NCBI RefSeq assembly: GCF_001506165.1
Contig: NZ_CP011427.1
Span: 1,054,001-1,118,000 of the forward strand
Source of the DNA: Pantoea vagans
Lineage (GTDB): Bacteria > Pseudomonadota > Gammaproteobacteria > Enterobacterales > Enterobacteriaceae
Reading direction: 5' to 3'
Length of the DNA: 64,000 nucleotides
The translations under genes were made by a program, and so were the position numbers. The notes beneath the pieces were generated by a model. The model was not told where the DNA came from. It was given only the letters and a program-made list of their open reading frames with translations, and made no database searches. Positions 1-8,443 of this stretch are shown piece after piece (the first letter of the stretch is position 1; every line of letters starts with the position of its first letter).

Positions 1-1193
1 ACCACGCTGGTGGCGCTCATCAATACCGGCAAAATCACCATCGGCTGACCGAAAGCCTGCAGGATTTGAATCAGCCAGAAGTTCTGGCGTGCCCAGTCAG
101 TGGTGATGTGCATCCCCATCAGGCATGACATCACCAGTAACGTGACGCCCGCCGTCAGCATCCAGCGGCAATCGATCCACCTTATGTTGAGCAGCGCGGC
201 AACCAGCGGGGCGATCAACAGTTGTGGCAGGCCGATGGTTAACGCCAGCGGCGCGAATTGCAGCGTGCGGAAGCCTTCAACCTGAGCGAGATAGGCGGAG
301 GGCAGGGCTGAGCCTGACAGCGATAAAATCAACACTCCCGCCAGAGCCAGTAATCCGTGCGTCAAATTATGCCGACGCAGCATCTGCAATTTGAACAAGG
401 GTAACGGGTGAAACCATTCATTAATAAAGAACACAGTCAGCAATGCGAGTGCGCTGAATAATAGCGCGACGAACAAGGGGGAACTGAGCCAGTCAAGGCG
501 CTCGCCTTGGGTTAAAGCCAGTATCAGCAGCGCCATGCCCGAGCAGCCGGTCAGCATGCCGAACAGATCGATCTGCCTGAAGCGCTCGAAGCGCAGTGGA
601 TCCTGTGGCAACCCCCAGCCAATCAACAGCATGGCAATCAGCATCGCGGGGACCACCTGCCAGAAAACAAACATCCAGCCGACTTCATCGGTCCAGAAAG
701 CGGCCAGCGTGGCGGCGAGGTTGGGGCCAAAGGTCGCGGTCAAGGCATAGGCACCCAAGCCATACAGCTTAATGGGAGGCGGTAAAAAACGCAGTGCGAC
801 GGTCATCAGCAGCGGTGGCAGTGCACCACCGAACAGGCCCTGAATCACACGCAGTGCGATGAATAGCGTCGAGCCAGGCATTAAAGGCAGCAGTAATCCG
901 CTCAGCATAAATCCGGTGCATACGGCCAGGGCGAAGCGTCGCAGTGAAAACGTCACGGCAAACCAGGGTGCGATCATCATGGCGGCCACTTCCGCGGCTT
1001 GGTAGGCGGAGATGATCCAGCTGCCTTGATCGTAGCTAATGCCGATCGCAGCTCGGATATCCGCCAGCGCGATATCGGTCACGCGGTCGTTTAATCCGGA
1101 AGTGAGCGCAGCTATCAGCACGCCAACCAACCCTAACGCCAGGCGCAAGGTAAACGGATGGGGAGCCGGAGCCGCAACAGGCTGGGCGTTCAT
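1..1193 (-). CDS. DHA2-type MFS exporter (3' end outside window)
   Basis: The minus strand reads open from an ATG at 1193 to the window edge, about 397 codons without a stop. The protein is very hydrophobic with repeated membrane segments. Its N-terminal part (LGLVGVLIAALTSG, then a segment reading SWIISAYQAAE) resembles the first helices of DHA2 (EmrB/QacA-like) drug exporters of the inner membrane. A purine-rich stretch on the minus strand, AAGAGAAG, lies about 8 nt before the ATG. The gene is divergent from the IclR regulator at 1344 with paired repeats between them, so that regulator probably controls it. The substrate is unknown. Confidence 0.8.
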   Translation of the reverse strand, partial: MNAQPVAAPAPHPFTLRLALGLVGVLIAALTSGLNDRVTDIALADIRAAIGISYDQGSWIISAYQAAEVAAMMIAPWFAVTFSLRRFALAVCTGFMLSGLLLPLMPGSTLFIALRVIQGLFGGALPPLLMTVALRFLPPPIKLYGLGAYALTATFGPNLAATLAAFWTDEVGWMFVFWQVVPAMLIAMLLIGWGLPQDPLRFERFRQIDLFGMLTGCSGMALLILALTQGERLDWLSSPLFVALLFSALALLTVFFINEWFHPLPLFKLQMLRRHNLTHGLLALAGVLILSLSGSALPSAYLAQVEGFRTLQFAPLALTIGLPQLLIAPLVAALLNIRWIDCRWMLTAGVTLLVMSCLMGMHITTDWARQNFWLIQILQAFGQPMVILPVLMSATSV

Positions 1194-1224
1194 AACAGGC
1201 TTCTCTTGTTTTTATTGATGCAGT

Positions 1225-1285
1225 GTATTGCGATGTGATACATGTCGCATCTTACATCTCGGTATGATGTATTGCAATGTGATAC
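1225..1285. promoter_or_regulatory. Paired 17-bp operator-like repeats between the exporter and the IclR gene
   Basis: Two near-identical 17-mers, gtattgcgatgtgatac at 1225-1241 and gtattgcaatgtgatac at 1269-1285, lie 44 bp apart (about four helical turns) in the divergent intergenic region. Each has GTAT...ATAC ends. The arrangement suits a dimeric or tetrameric regulator binding both sites; the adjacent IclR protein is the obvious candidate. Binding is inferred. Confidence 0.6.
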
Positions 1286-1343
1286 AGGGTGTAAAAGTGC
1301 GGTCATTCGCGCTAAAGTAGGGCAGGCCAAAAAGGAACGGACA

Positions 1344-2129
1344 ATGGTTGAAATTCCCTCTAGCCGTGAGGATGAAAAAGCGGGTGGCATTCAGGTCATC
1401 GCGCGTGCGGCAAAAATTCTGAATGCGCTGGGTGAACATCCCGGCGGCATGAGTCTGGGTGAAATTGCGCAGGTGGTTGATCTCCCTCGCTCCACGGTGC
1501 AGCGCATCATCGCCGCGTTGGATAGCGCCCAACTGGTGCGTAGCAGCGGCGCGGGCGGTTTGCGTCTGGGGCCGGCGCTGCTCAAATTGATCTCCAGCGT
1601 GCACAGCGACGTAGTTGAAATCGTGCGCCCGTTCCTGGAACAACTTTCAGCAGAAATCAACGAGACCGTCTCACTGGCGCGCGCCAGCGGCACACAGCTG
1701 GCGATCGTGCATTATGTGGTGGCCTCACGTGAATTGCGTGTGGTGCCGCGTATTGGGCTGAATCTTCCGCTTTACAGCACCTCTGGCGGTCGCGCATTGC
1801 TGGCGCTGGAGAGTGATGACGATGTGCGGGTGATGGTCGGTGAAGCTTATAAAGAGCTGACCGAAATGACGGTGAAAACCCTGCCGCAACTGCTGGAGTT
1901 GATTGCAGAAGTGCGCATCAGCGGTCTGGCCATCGATCGCGGCGAAACGCTGGAAGGTATTTCCACCATGGCAGTGGCGATCGACACCTTGTTCGGGCGC
2001 TTTTCTATCTCGTTGCTGGTGCCAACCGCTCGTTTTCATAAACAGGAAGCGCGCTATCGTGAGGAAATCTTGAAGTGCAAAGAGGCGATAATTCGCGAAA
2101 TTGGCAAAATGACCGCTGTGGAAGGATAA
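1344..2129 (+). CDS. IclR-family transcriptional regulator
   Basis: A 261-residue protein with the IclR plan: an N-terminal winged HTH (residues about 15-75, including GMSLGEIAQVVDLPRSTVQR) and a C-terminal effector domain (about 85-255) of GAF-like fold, including the LPLYSTSGGRALLA segment common in this family. The ATG at 1344 was chosen because AAGGA at 1332-1336 precedes it and because an upstream in-frame ATG at 1242 would run through the operator repeats. It is divergent from the exporter at 1193 and probably regulates it and itself. The effector is unknown. Confidence 0.88.
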   Translation: MVEIPSSREDEKAGGIQVIARAAKILNALGEHPGGMSLGEIAQVVDLPRSTVQRIIAALDSAQLVRSSGAGGLRLGPALLKLISSVHSDVVEIVRPFLEQLSAEINETVSLARASGTQLAIVHYVVASRELRVVPRIGLNLPLYSTSGGRALLALESDDDVRVMVGEAYKELTEMTVKTLPQLLELIAEVRISGLAIDRGETLEGISTMAVAIDTLFGRFSISLLVPTARFHKQEARYREEILKCKEAIIREIGKMTAVEG

Positions 2130-2136
2130 CCAACTG

Positions 2137-2589
2137 ATGAAAACGTTGCTGATGGCCATTGATAACTCACCGGTGGCAGAAAAAGTGATTGCGCTGACCA
2201 TTGAACAGGCGTTAGCGCAACAGGCGCAGGTGACGGTGCTGTGCTGCGTCGATCCGGCCTATTCATCCTGCAATCAGCCCATCGAAATTGATGCTGGAGA
2301 AGATCCCGACGATTTCGTGGCCGCAAAAGATGAACAAAACACCGCAGAAATGGTGGTGCGTCACGCGCTGGCTCCACTATTGCGTGCGGGCGTAGCAGCG
2401 AAAGGCTTGATTTTGGCCGGTGAAGCGGCGGAAACCATTGTGGCCCAGTCCAATGTATTAAAGGCCAGCATGATTATTATTGGTCGCCGCCATCTCTCGC
2501 CTTTTAACCGTCTGCTGAAAGGTTCGGTTAGCGCAGCCGTTATCGAGCGCGCCAACTGTCCGGTATTGATTGACGTTCGCAAGGATTAA
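2137..2589 (+). CDS. Universal stress protein, UspA family
   Basis: A 150-residue single Usp domain. It begins with MKTLLMAIDNSPVAEK, containing the conserved early Asp, and ends with GSVSAAVIERANCPVLI, which matches the family's C-terminal G-S...CPVL signature. The internal IIIGRRH stretch replaces the usual G-x-x-G, so nucleotide binding is uncertain. It starts 7 nt after the IclR gene and is followed 9 nt later by the next gene, so the three are probably co-transcribed. Confidence 0.85.
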   Translation: MKTLLMAIDNSPVAEKVIALTIEQALAQQAQVTVLCCVDPAYSSCNQPIEIDAGEDPDDFVAAKDEQNTAEMVVRHALAPLLRAGVAAKGLILAGEAAETIVAQSNVLKASMIIIGRRHLSPFNRLLKGSVSAAVIERANCPVLIDVRKD

Positions 2590-2598
2590 TCACGCTCC

Positions 2599-3402
2599 AT
2601 GCTCTCGCTTTTCCCCATTACGCTGGTGGCCTTTGTGCTGCTGGCAATCATCATCATTGTGTTGGTTCGCACCACATCGCTGCGTTTATGGCAGGGAGTG
2701 ATTCTCTTTCTGCTGCCGTTAGTGCTGGCCAACTTACTGTGGTTTAGCTGGCTGCATCCTCGTCAAGAGCGGCAGGCGCTGGCTCAGGAAGTCTCGACAC
2801 AACTCAGTCTGGCTCCGGGCTATCGTTTGCTGAAAACCCAGGAACCGGCACTATGGCAATTGCTTAACCGAGAACTGCTCCACAAGCGGATGGAAGGCGT
2901 TCCCGCCGACCAGGCGCTGGGTGAACTACGGGGCTGGCTGATGGATTTAGTCAACCAGCGTATGGCGCGTGCCGATGATGCTACGTTGGTCAATTATTTG
3001 CGCGTCTCAGTAGAAGAAATGCAGGCATTGCAGCAGCCTGAACCACAGCGCTGTTTCCGTTTTCTTTACCCACAGGTCAATGGCGGGATTAACCTGCAAC
3101 AAGCCTTGTCACCGGAACTCTACCAGCGGGACGCACAGGCACTCGATCAGCTGTTGCTAAAGAGCACAGGCAACGATCAACCCTTGGATCAGGCCCTGGC
3201 GCAGCGGGATTTGCAAAGCATCGTCGAAAAACTCTACGGGAAGTGGGGCGATAAACTGCAACAGCTCAACATGCCAGCAGACACCGCCGTCGATCGCAGC
3301 GCGATGTGTGCCATGTCGATTGATCTCTACAGCGGCATTCTCGCATTGCCTGCCAAACAAGCCGCCAATCTTTTACGTAAGATGGTCAGCCTAACCGGTT
3401 AG
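2599..3402 (+). CDS. Membrane-anchored protein of unknown function
   Basis: A 267-residue protein I do not recognise. Two hydrophobic segments at about residues 5-24 and 33-50 form an N-terminal hairpin anchor. The rest (about 55-265) is soluble and mostly helical by composition, rich in Gln and Leu, with two Cys residues (RCFRFLYPQ and SAMCAMSID). It follows the UspA-family gene by 9 nt, so it is likely the last gene of that operon. Confidence 0.65.
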   Translation: MLSLFPITLVAFVLLAIIIIVLVRTTSLRLWQGVILFLLPLVLANLLWFSWLHPRQERQALAQEVSTQLSLAPGYRLLKTQEPALWQLLNRELLHKRMEGVPADQALGELRGWLMDLVNQRMARADDATLVNYLRVSVEEMQALQQPEPQRCFRFLYPQVNGGINLQQALSPELYQRDAQALDQLLLKSTGNDQPLDQALAQRDLQSIVEKLYGKWGDKLQQLNMPADTAVDRSAMCAMSIDLYSGILALPAKQAANLLRKMVSLTG

Positions 3403-3413
3403 CGTTAGCGGGC

Positions 3414-3439
3414 AAAAAAAAGCCCGCTCAGCGCGGGCA
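3414..3439 (-). terminator. Minus-strand intrinsic terminator
   Basis: GCCCGC and GCGGGC arms at 3422-3427 and 3434-3439 enclose a TCAGC loop. The eight-A run at 3414-3421 becomes eight U downstream of the hairpin on the minus strand. A second pairing of the left arm with 3407-3413 exists, but no U-run follows it on the plus strand. Confidence 0.7.
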
Positions 3440-3550
3440 CAAAGGTCACTATTGGTTTTCTTTTCTGGGTATCACCTGGTGTGGTGCAGACTTTGTTACG
3501 TCTGTAGGCATCTTCTCATTGCCTATGAGTGAAGGAAAACCGTTTGGTTT
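3414..3550 (-). ncRNA. Candidate small RNA ending at an intrinsic terminator
   Basis: Read on the minus strand, a GC hairpin (GCCCGC/GCGGGC, plus coordinates 3422-3439) is followed at once by eight T (3421-3414). This is a canonical terminator, but no minus-strand reading frame leads into it. Upstream on that strand lie further hairpins: CAGAC/GTCTG, and TAGGCA/TGCCTA with a 9-nt loop. The 5' boundary is a guess and no convincing promoter is visible. I cannot assign it to a known small RNA. Confidence 0.35.
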
Positions 3551-3659
3551 TATCAATTTAATTGGTAAAAACTTTGTTTTTTGAAAATTTTCGCGCCTGA
3601 TTCCTATAGATGCGCGCGATGCTGCCTTTTAAACTGCGGCATCTAATGAGGACATCCTA

Positions 3660-3941
3660 ATGAAAAAAATATTTATTAGCGCGATGGCGCTCTTTATGCT
3701 GGCCGGTTGTAGTGTCAGCAAACCCGGTGGATTTGAACGTGTTGATGAAGATACCAGCTCAAATACTGTTCAGTACCGCTACGATCCGCAAAAGCTAAAT
3801 AAAGATGCGATGGAACTCGATCTGGCTAATTACTGTAACCAGCGCGGTTTCGATAAAGTGGAATCATTGCCTGCGCAGGAAAGCCATTTACCAGGATTAA
3901 AGAAAGCCTGGTACCAATGTAATTATGCGGTAAAAAGCTAA
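3660..3941 (+). CDS. Small secreted lipoprotein
   Basis: A 93-residue protein with a lipoprotein signal: MKK, a hydrophobic core, then the lipobox LAGC with Cys at residue 17. The mature part is polar, with two further Cys residues (NYCNQRG and WYQCNYA) that could pair in the periplasm. I do not recognise the family. A strong terminator follows immediately. Confidence 0.75.
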   Translation: MKKIFISAMALFMLAGCSVSKPGGFERVDEDTSSNTVQYRYDPQKLNKDAMELDLANYCNQRGFDKVESLPAQESHLPGLKKAWYQCNYAVKS

Positions 3942-3944
3942 AAG

Positions 3945-3971
3945 AAAGGGCGGGATAAATTCCCGCCCTTT
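3945..3971. terminator. Bidirectional intrinsic terminator
   Basis: Perfect 11-bp arms AAAGGGCGGGA (3945-3955) and TCCCGCCCTTT (3961-3971) enclose a 5-nt loop, with T-rich sequence after and A-rich sequence before. It separates the convergent lipoprotein genes at 3660 (+) and 4155 (-). Confidence 0.9.
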
Positions 3972-4008
3972 TTATTTTTTTATTATTTGCTGTGTGTGCT
4001 TTGCCCAA

Positions 4009-4155
4009 TTACCAGTGGCGACCATGGTAGCCACGGTCATGATGCCAGCCGCCATTACCCCAGCCGGGACCGTGTCTGTAACCGTCATGGACGATACAGC
4101 CACTCAACATGGTCATAATGGCCGCAACCGAAGCAATTTTAATAAACGTTTTCAT
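4009..4155 (-). CDS. Tiny His/Gly-rich lipoprotein (48 aa)
   Basis: An open frame from ATG at 4155 to TAA at 4009-4011 encodes MKTFIKIASVAAIMTMLSGC followed by a 28-residue tail rich in His, Gly and Trp (GWHHDRGYHGRHW-type). The lipobox LSGC puts the lipidated Cys at residue 20. The minus-strand AGGAGG lies 8 nt before the ATG. The tail suggests metal binding or an envelope role, but this is inference. Short genes like this are easily missed. Confidence 0.75.
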   Translation of the reverse strand: MKTFIKIASVAAIMTMLSGCIVHDGYRHGPGWGNGGWHHDRGYHGRHW

Positions 4156-4406
4156 GGAGAGTCCTCCTCTTTTTCAATGAAGCCAGATTACTGGGAAAAA
4201 GTGGAGTGAAGATGCAGGGAATGTAGAGTTATTTCTGGATCTATTACCAGATATGTCAATTTAAAGCTAAAAACGTCTGGGCGGGGAATAAACCAATCAG
4301 ATAAAGCTGAATACATAAAGATAATAGCGCGAATAATCTGAAATGCAATACTAAATAACAGCTGTTCTCAATAACGCTTTATTTGTGCAGAAAAGAGGGA
4401 GAAAGA
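4156..4406. other. Intergenic region without a gene
   Basis: About 250 bp of AT-rich sequence upstream of the tiny lipoprotein gene, which should hold its promoter. I see no gene here. Confidence 0.6.
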
Positions 4407-4431
4407 GGATGCCGCACAGGCTGCGGCATCC
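4407..4431 (-). terminator. Terminator of the YhjX-like gene
   Basis: Arms GGATGCCGCA (4407-4416) and TGCGGCATCC (4422-4431) form a 10-bp stem with a 5-nt loop. On the minus strand the hairpin lies just past the transporter stop codon and is followed by a pyrimidine-rich, T-containing tail. Confidence 0.75.
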
Positions 4432-4438
4432 CGGAAAA

Positions 4439-5656
4439 TTAATTATGCAGCAAAGGTTCGCTGACGTTTTGACGATTTGGCAGACGGATACTGAGCGACA
4501 ATACCAGCGAAATCACCAGCAGCGTCATAATCAGGCTGAAGGTGACGGTAAAGCCGCCGAACACCGAAGCCACCAGAGAACCCATTACGCTGCCGATACC
4601 AAAGCCAAGGTAAATCAGACCGTAGTTTTTGGTCAGGTTATTGAGACCGAAGAAATCACTGACCAGCGACGGGAACACGGTGATGGTGCCGCCAAAGCTA
4701 AAGGCGACACAAGCCAGCGACAGGAAGAAGGTGGTTTCATTCATACGCGTGAACAGCAGGATGCTCATGCCGACCAGCGAAACCATCTGTGCCAGAGAAA
4801 TCACGCGAATACGTGCCATTTTATCGGACAGTACGCCAAGAATCAGACGACCGCTAAGGTTAGCAATGGCAATCACCGTGACCGCATTGGCTGCCGTTTG
4901 TGTGGTCAGATGCACCATACCTTCGCCGATATCTTTCGCTACGCCGATAACGTAAAGGCCGCTCATACACGCGGTGAGGAACATCAGCGCCAGCATCCAG
5001 TACTGCGGCAAACGTACTGATTGCGCCAGGGTGTAATCTTTTGCCTGCAACTGCGCATTACCGCTGGTTTGCTGCACTGGTGCATCACGCATCATCAAGG
5101 CACCGATGATAATCATGCTCATGGCCAGCACACCCCAAATCATAAAGGTGTTTTCAAGGCCGTAGGTACTCAACAACGCACCACAAATGAATTTAAAGCC
5201 GAGGCTGCCTAATCCATAGGCACCAATCGAAAAGGCGGAGATCAGCCCTTTACGCTCTGGGAACCACTTTACGCAGTTAGACAGGGTTAACAGGTAACCG
5301 GCACCATCAGCCAGACCGACCAGAATGCCTGCGCTGAGATACAGCATCATCAGGTTATCGGCATGGGCGGTGAGCCAGAAGCCGACGGCCATTAAGATCC
5401 CGGCGCCGATGGTGACGTTGCGAACGCCGAATCGTTCCTGCAGTTTGCCCGCCAGTGACGAGGCGATCGCCAGTCCCAGACTTAACAAACCAAACGAGAA
5501 AGCGACCTGGCTGATTGGTGCATCCAACTTATGCGCCAGTTGGCCGTTGAACAGGCTCCAGGTGTAGACCGAACCCAGGGCAAACTGGGTGATGATGGTG
5601 CCAATTAGGGTAAACATACGAGTACGCTGGTGTTGCGCGGTTAGGGCTGTTTTCAT
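4439..5656 (-). CDS. yhjX: YhjX-like MFS transporter (OFA family)
   Basis: A 405-residue MFS protein of the oxalate/formate antiporter (OFA) group with about 12 membrane helices. It contains long stretches I recognise from E. coli YhjX, such as LIGTIITQFALGSVYTWSLF, FSFGLLSLGLAI and NCVKWFPERKGLISAF. In E. coli yhjX is induced by extracellular pyruvate through the YpdA/YpdB two-component system. The start at 5656 was chosen because GGGGAGAG lies upstream and homology begins there; a longer in-frame extension is not conserved-looking. A YpdB-type site lies about 100 bp upstream. Confidence 0.88.
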   Translation of the reverse strand: MKTALTAQHQRTRMFTLIGTIITQFALGSVYTWSLFNGQLAHKLDAPISQVAFSFGLLSLGLAIASSLAGKLQERFGVRNVTIGAGILMAVGFWLTAHADNLMMLYLSAGILVGLADGAGYLLTLSNCVKWFPERKGLISAFSIGAYGLGSLGFKFICGALLSTYGLENTFMIWGVLAMSMIIIGALMMRDAPVQQTSGNAQLQAKDYTLAQSVRLPQYWMLALMFLTACMSGLYVIGVAKDIGEGMVHLTTQTAANAVTVIAIANLSGRLILGVLSDKMARIRVISLAQMVSLVGMSILLFTRMNETTFFLSLACVAFSFGGTITVFPSLVSDFFGLNNLTKNYGLIYLGFGIGSVMGSLVASVFGGFTVTFSLIMTLLVISLVLSLSIRLPNRQNVSEPLLHN

Positions 5657-5754
5657 TTTTATCTCTCCCCTCAGGGAATACGGAATCTGCAGCGATAATA
5701 AGCGCCTTACGCGCGTGCGGGGCAGGTGAGGGCGTGAATGGACTGGAGGGCGGA

Positions 5755-5785
5755 ATGAAATGCAGTGAAACGGGTATGAATGGCA
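5755..5785 (-). promoter_or_regulatory. YpdB (PyrR)-type direct repeat upstream of yhjX
   Basis: On the minus strand two decamers, TGCCATTCAT (5785-5776) and TGCATTTCAT (5764-5755), are separated by exactly 11 nt. From memory, the E. coli YpdB site at yhjX is GGCATTTCAT-N11-GGCATTTCAT; the match in spacing and in 17 of 20 positions supports pyruvate-responsive control. A possible -10 (TATTAT) lies downstream at 5700-5695. Confidence 0.75.
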
Positions 5786-5934
5786 TTGGCAACGAATAAA
5801 CGAAGCGTGAGTGTCAATCAACAACAGGAGATTGCTGTTAGTGAGTATTTGTAATGAGTTGTATCAATTGCGCCCTATCGCCTGCAAATTCGCCAGCTTT
5901 TGCCAGGCTTAAAACTCACTAAACAGGAGGAAAT

Positions 5935-6174
5935 ATGACAGACCGAGCATATGAATCCGCGTCAAGCGAGGATGAAGTTTGCTGCATCATCGGTCAGGCG
6001 GTGATCGAGTTAAGCGATGAGCATCAGCCTGTGACTAAATCCACGCTGTCGCTTAAACTACTGGCTATGGCCGATCGCGACAGAGATGATGAACGCGTTC
6101 TGCTTTACTGGATTGCCAGAAAAGCCATCAATAAACCTCACCAGCTCAATATCGGCGTGCAGGGCTGGCGTTAG
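5935..6174 (+). CDS. YmgB/AriR-like small regulatory protein
   Basis: A 79-residue acidic helical protein. The pattern EDEVCCIIGQAVIEL, followed by a helix-rich C-terminus, resembles the YmgB/AriR family of small dimeric proteins linked to biofilm and acid-resistance regulation. A strong AGGAGG at about 5925 precedes the ATG. The family call rests on pattern and length only. Confidence 0.6.
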   Translation: MTDRAYESASSEDEVCCIIGQAVIELSDEHQPVTKSTLSLKLLAMADRDRDDERVLLYWIARKAINKPHQLNIGVQGWR

Positions 6175-6183
6175 AGGAAAAAA

Positions 6184-6204
6184 GAGCGGGCGCAATGCCC
6201 GCTC
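6184..6204. terminator. Convergent terminator
   Basis: GAGCGGGC (6184-6191) and GCCCGCTC (6197-6204) form an 8-bp stem with a 5-nt loop. On the minus strand the stem is followed by a T-run (A-run at 6177-6183), so it ends the EamA gene and probably also the gene at 5935. Confidence 0.8.
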
Positions 6205-6212
6205 TCGCTTTA

Positions 6213-7112
6213 TCAGGCCAGGCGCAATTTGCGCGCCTTCGGCCAGCGTACGAACATCACCATGTTCCCTGCCAGAATCATCACCAGTCCAACAATCGCA
6301 TTGTCATGCCACTGATATCCTTCATAGACGGTGGACAGCGTGAGCGCCACCAACGGGAATAGCAGGGTGCTGTAAGCGGCCTGACTGGCACCAATACGGC
6401 CTACTAACGTGAAATAGGCGCCAAAACCCAACACAGAACCAAAGATGGCCAGATAACTCATTGAGCCAAGCCATTGCAGATTGAGCGCAGGGGCCAGTGA
6501 ATCACCGTTCAGCAGTGCCAGAACCGCCATCATAATCGCGCCATACAGCATGGCGTAGCTGTTGGTGGTCAGCACGTCGCGTTGACGACGCTGGTGGCGG
6601 GTGGAGATCATATTACCCAGCGAGAAGCCCAATGTGCCCAAGGCACTGAGTCCGACGCCCCACAGCAGCTGTGGCGCGGGATGTGCAGCCTGAATATCAT
6701 TCCAGAACAGCGCGACGATTCCTCCTAGCCCCAATACTGCCGCAGGCAACAGGCGAAACGGTGGGCGCTGGCGGAAGAAAATCCAACTATTGAGGGCGTT
6801 ATACAGCACCGCCATGGAGAAAATCACTGATTCCAGTCCGCTGCTGATCCACGCCGCCGCATGATAAAAACAGACGAAATTGAAGCCGAACACACAGCAG
6901 CCTTGCAGCACGCAAAACAGGTGGTCTTGTTTGTCCAGTGGTCGTAGGCGTTTTAACAGTTTCAGGATTACCAGCATCAGTACAGATGCCAGTAAGAAAC
7001 GCCAAAACACCGCCACCAACACCGGGGTATTGGCGGCATCTTGTTGTAGAAAAATCGCGATCCAGGTGGTGCCCCAAATAAGCACGACTGCAAGGTAAAG
7101 CATTATGTTCAT
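6213..7112 (-). CDS. EamA/DMT-family exporter
   Basis: A 299-residue inner-membrane protein with about ten helices in two EamA repeats (residues about 3-135 and 145-290). It begins MNIMLYLAVVLIWGTTWIAI, typical of the drug/metabolite transporter superfamily (RhtA/YedA-like), which export amino acids or other metabolites. The start at 7112 is where membrane homology begins. It is divergent from the AraC gene at 7295, its likely regulator. The substrate is unknown. Confidence 0.82.
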   Translation of the reverse strand: MNIMLYLAVVLIWGTTWIAIFLQQDAANTPVLVAVFWRFLLASVLMLVILKLLKRLRPLDKQDHLFCVLQGCCVFGFNFVCFYHAAAWISSGLESVIFSMAVLYNALNSWIFFRQRPPFRLLPAAVLGLGGIVALFWNDIQAAHPAPQLLWGVGLSALGTLGFSLGNMISTRHQRRQRDVLTTNSYAMLYGAIMMAVLALLNGDSLAPALNLQWLGSMSYLAIFGSVLGFGAYFTLVGRIGASQAAYSTLLFPLVALTLSTVYEGYQWHDNAIVGLVMILAGNMVMFVRWPKARKLRLA

Positions 7113-7294
7113 CAGATACTCTCCAGCAAAATCATGGCTGCAGTGTGCTGATTTCAACGCAGAGACGCTTGCAGGGCTTTGCGGGATAATTGCAAAATCT
7201 TGCGCATTTTTTCCATCATGTCCCATGCTGGTCTGTCTTCTGTCCGAAGAGATACGTAAACTGTGCCTAATTGAACTGCGAGTAGACACCTTCC

Positions 7295-8170
7295 ATGCCT
7301 GATTACCAGACCTTCGACATGCTGCAGCGCCACAAAGCGCAACTGCGAGATAGCGTGCAGCTGTCGAGTGGCATCAAGTTGGCGGCGTGGTTTAACAGTG
7401 GCGATCGCGTGACCAATCTCAGCGATCACCATACGCTCAGCCTGTATACCGCAGATGGCTATGACACCTGGCATAAAACGCCCCACGGCTGGCGCAACGG
7501 TGGCGGCCCGGATCGCTTTTGCCTGATGCCTTCCGGTGTGGAGTCCACCTGGGACCTGCGGTCAGATTTATCGTTTGTGCATCTCTATTGTACCGATGCG
7601 CATTTGCGTCATCTGGGTGAGCAGATTTGGGATCGCAGTCCCGCTCAGCTCAATCTGCACGAAAAAATCTTTGCCGATGACGATCGCATCACGCAGCTTT
7701 ATCGCCATTTCCTGCTGAGCGTGGACTGGCAGCAACCTGCTAACCAGTTAATGTTGAGCAGTGCCTCAACTTTGCTGATGACGCATCTTTTACAGCGTTA
7801 CAGTGAAGTGCAATGGCAGGCACCTCAAGTCCGAGGCGGCCTTGCCCCAGCGGTGCTGCGTCGTGTGCTGGCGTATATTGATGCCCAGCTGGATCAGCCA
7901 TTAACCCTGGCGCAATTAGCCGCCGAAGCTGCCTTAAGCGAATACCATTTTGCACGCATGTTCCGCAGCAGCGTAGGTGAAGCACCGCATCAATATGTGA
8001 TGCGCCGCCGCATGGATACCGCACTGCAACTGTTGAAGTTCAGCTCCCTGCCGTTAACCGAGATCGCACTGCGCTGTGGTTTCCACTCCTCCAGCCACTT
8101 CAGCAACCGCTTCCGCCAGCAGCATGGCGTCACGCCTTCGGTGTGGCGTCAAAGCGCGCATCAGATTTAA
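7295..8170 (+). CDS. AraC-family transcriptional regulator
   Basis: A 291-residue regulator. The N-terminal 170 residues form the effector/cupin-like part, and two HTH motifs occupy about 185-288 (LTLAQLAAEAALSEYHFARMF, and LTEIALRCGFHSSSHFSNRF followed by GVTPSVWR), the AraC/XylS signature. It is divergent from the EamA exporter. The last 15 codons and the downstream sequence are duplicated at 8825-8919. Confidence 0.87.
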   Translation: MPDYQTFDMLQRHKAQLRDSVQLSSGIKLAAWFNSGDRVTNLSDHHTLSLYTADGYDTWHKTPHGWRNGGGPDRFCLMPSGVESTWDLRSDLSFVHLYCTDAHLRHLGEQIWDRSPAQLNLHEKIFADDDRITQLYRHFLLSVDWQQPANQLMLSSASTLLMTHLLQRYSEVQWQAPQVRGGLAPAVLRRVLAYIDAQLDQPLTLAQLAAEAALSEYHFARMFRSSVGEAPHQYVMRRRMDTALQLLKFSSLPLTEIALRCGFHSSSHFSNRFRQQHGVTPSVWRQSAHQI

Positions 8171-8220
8171 TTTCGCTGTAATTCACTGAAACAGCCGAAA
8201 TTACACTGCGAGAAACGTCT
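8124..8220. repeat. Tandem-duplicated module, left copy (AraC 3' end)
   Basis: This stretch, the end of the AraC gene and its downstream sequence, is repeated with a few changes at 8823-8919, about 699 bp away. The promoter-proximal sequence before each coiled-coil gene is also similar (8310-8344 versus 9011-9045), so one duplication probably produced both small genes. Confidence 0.8.
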
Positions 8221-8443
8221 CAGATTCATTCACGCACATGCTTAATGCGGTGATTTCTCCATCGCTTGAGATACAATACAAACCATCAAGATGTTGTTTT
8301 TATTGTTATAATTACGTGTTCAACTTATGAGGTTTTGCAAAATGGCAGTTTTGACGGTGCGGAGTGACACCCTGCTAAACAGAGGGGCATTTCTGTCTGA
8401 GCAGAACAGGTTCCATTATCCAGGGGACAATGACGGAGGAAAC

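Noticed and set aside
1212..1643. Minus-strand 143-codon frame
   Set aside because: Complement of the IclR gene and its operator region.
3407..3428. Plus-strand terminator of the gene at 2599
   Set aside because: The stem is real but no T-run follows on the plus strand; the T-run exists only on the minus strand.
4385..5020. 211-codon plus-strand frame
   Set aside because: Shadow of the yhjX homologue; His/Gln-rich composition typical of antisense frames.
8327..8443. N-terminal extension of the coiled-coil gene at 8444
   Set aside because: The ATG at 8444 has a strong ribosome site and the extension does not look like the paralogue.
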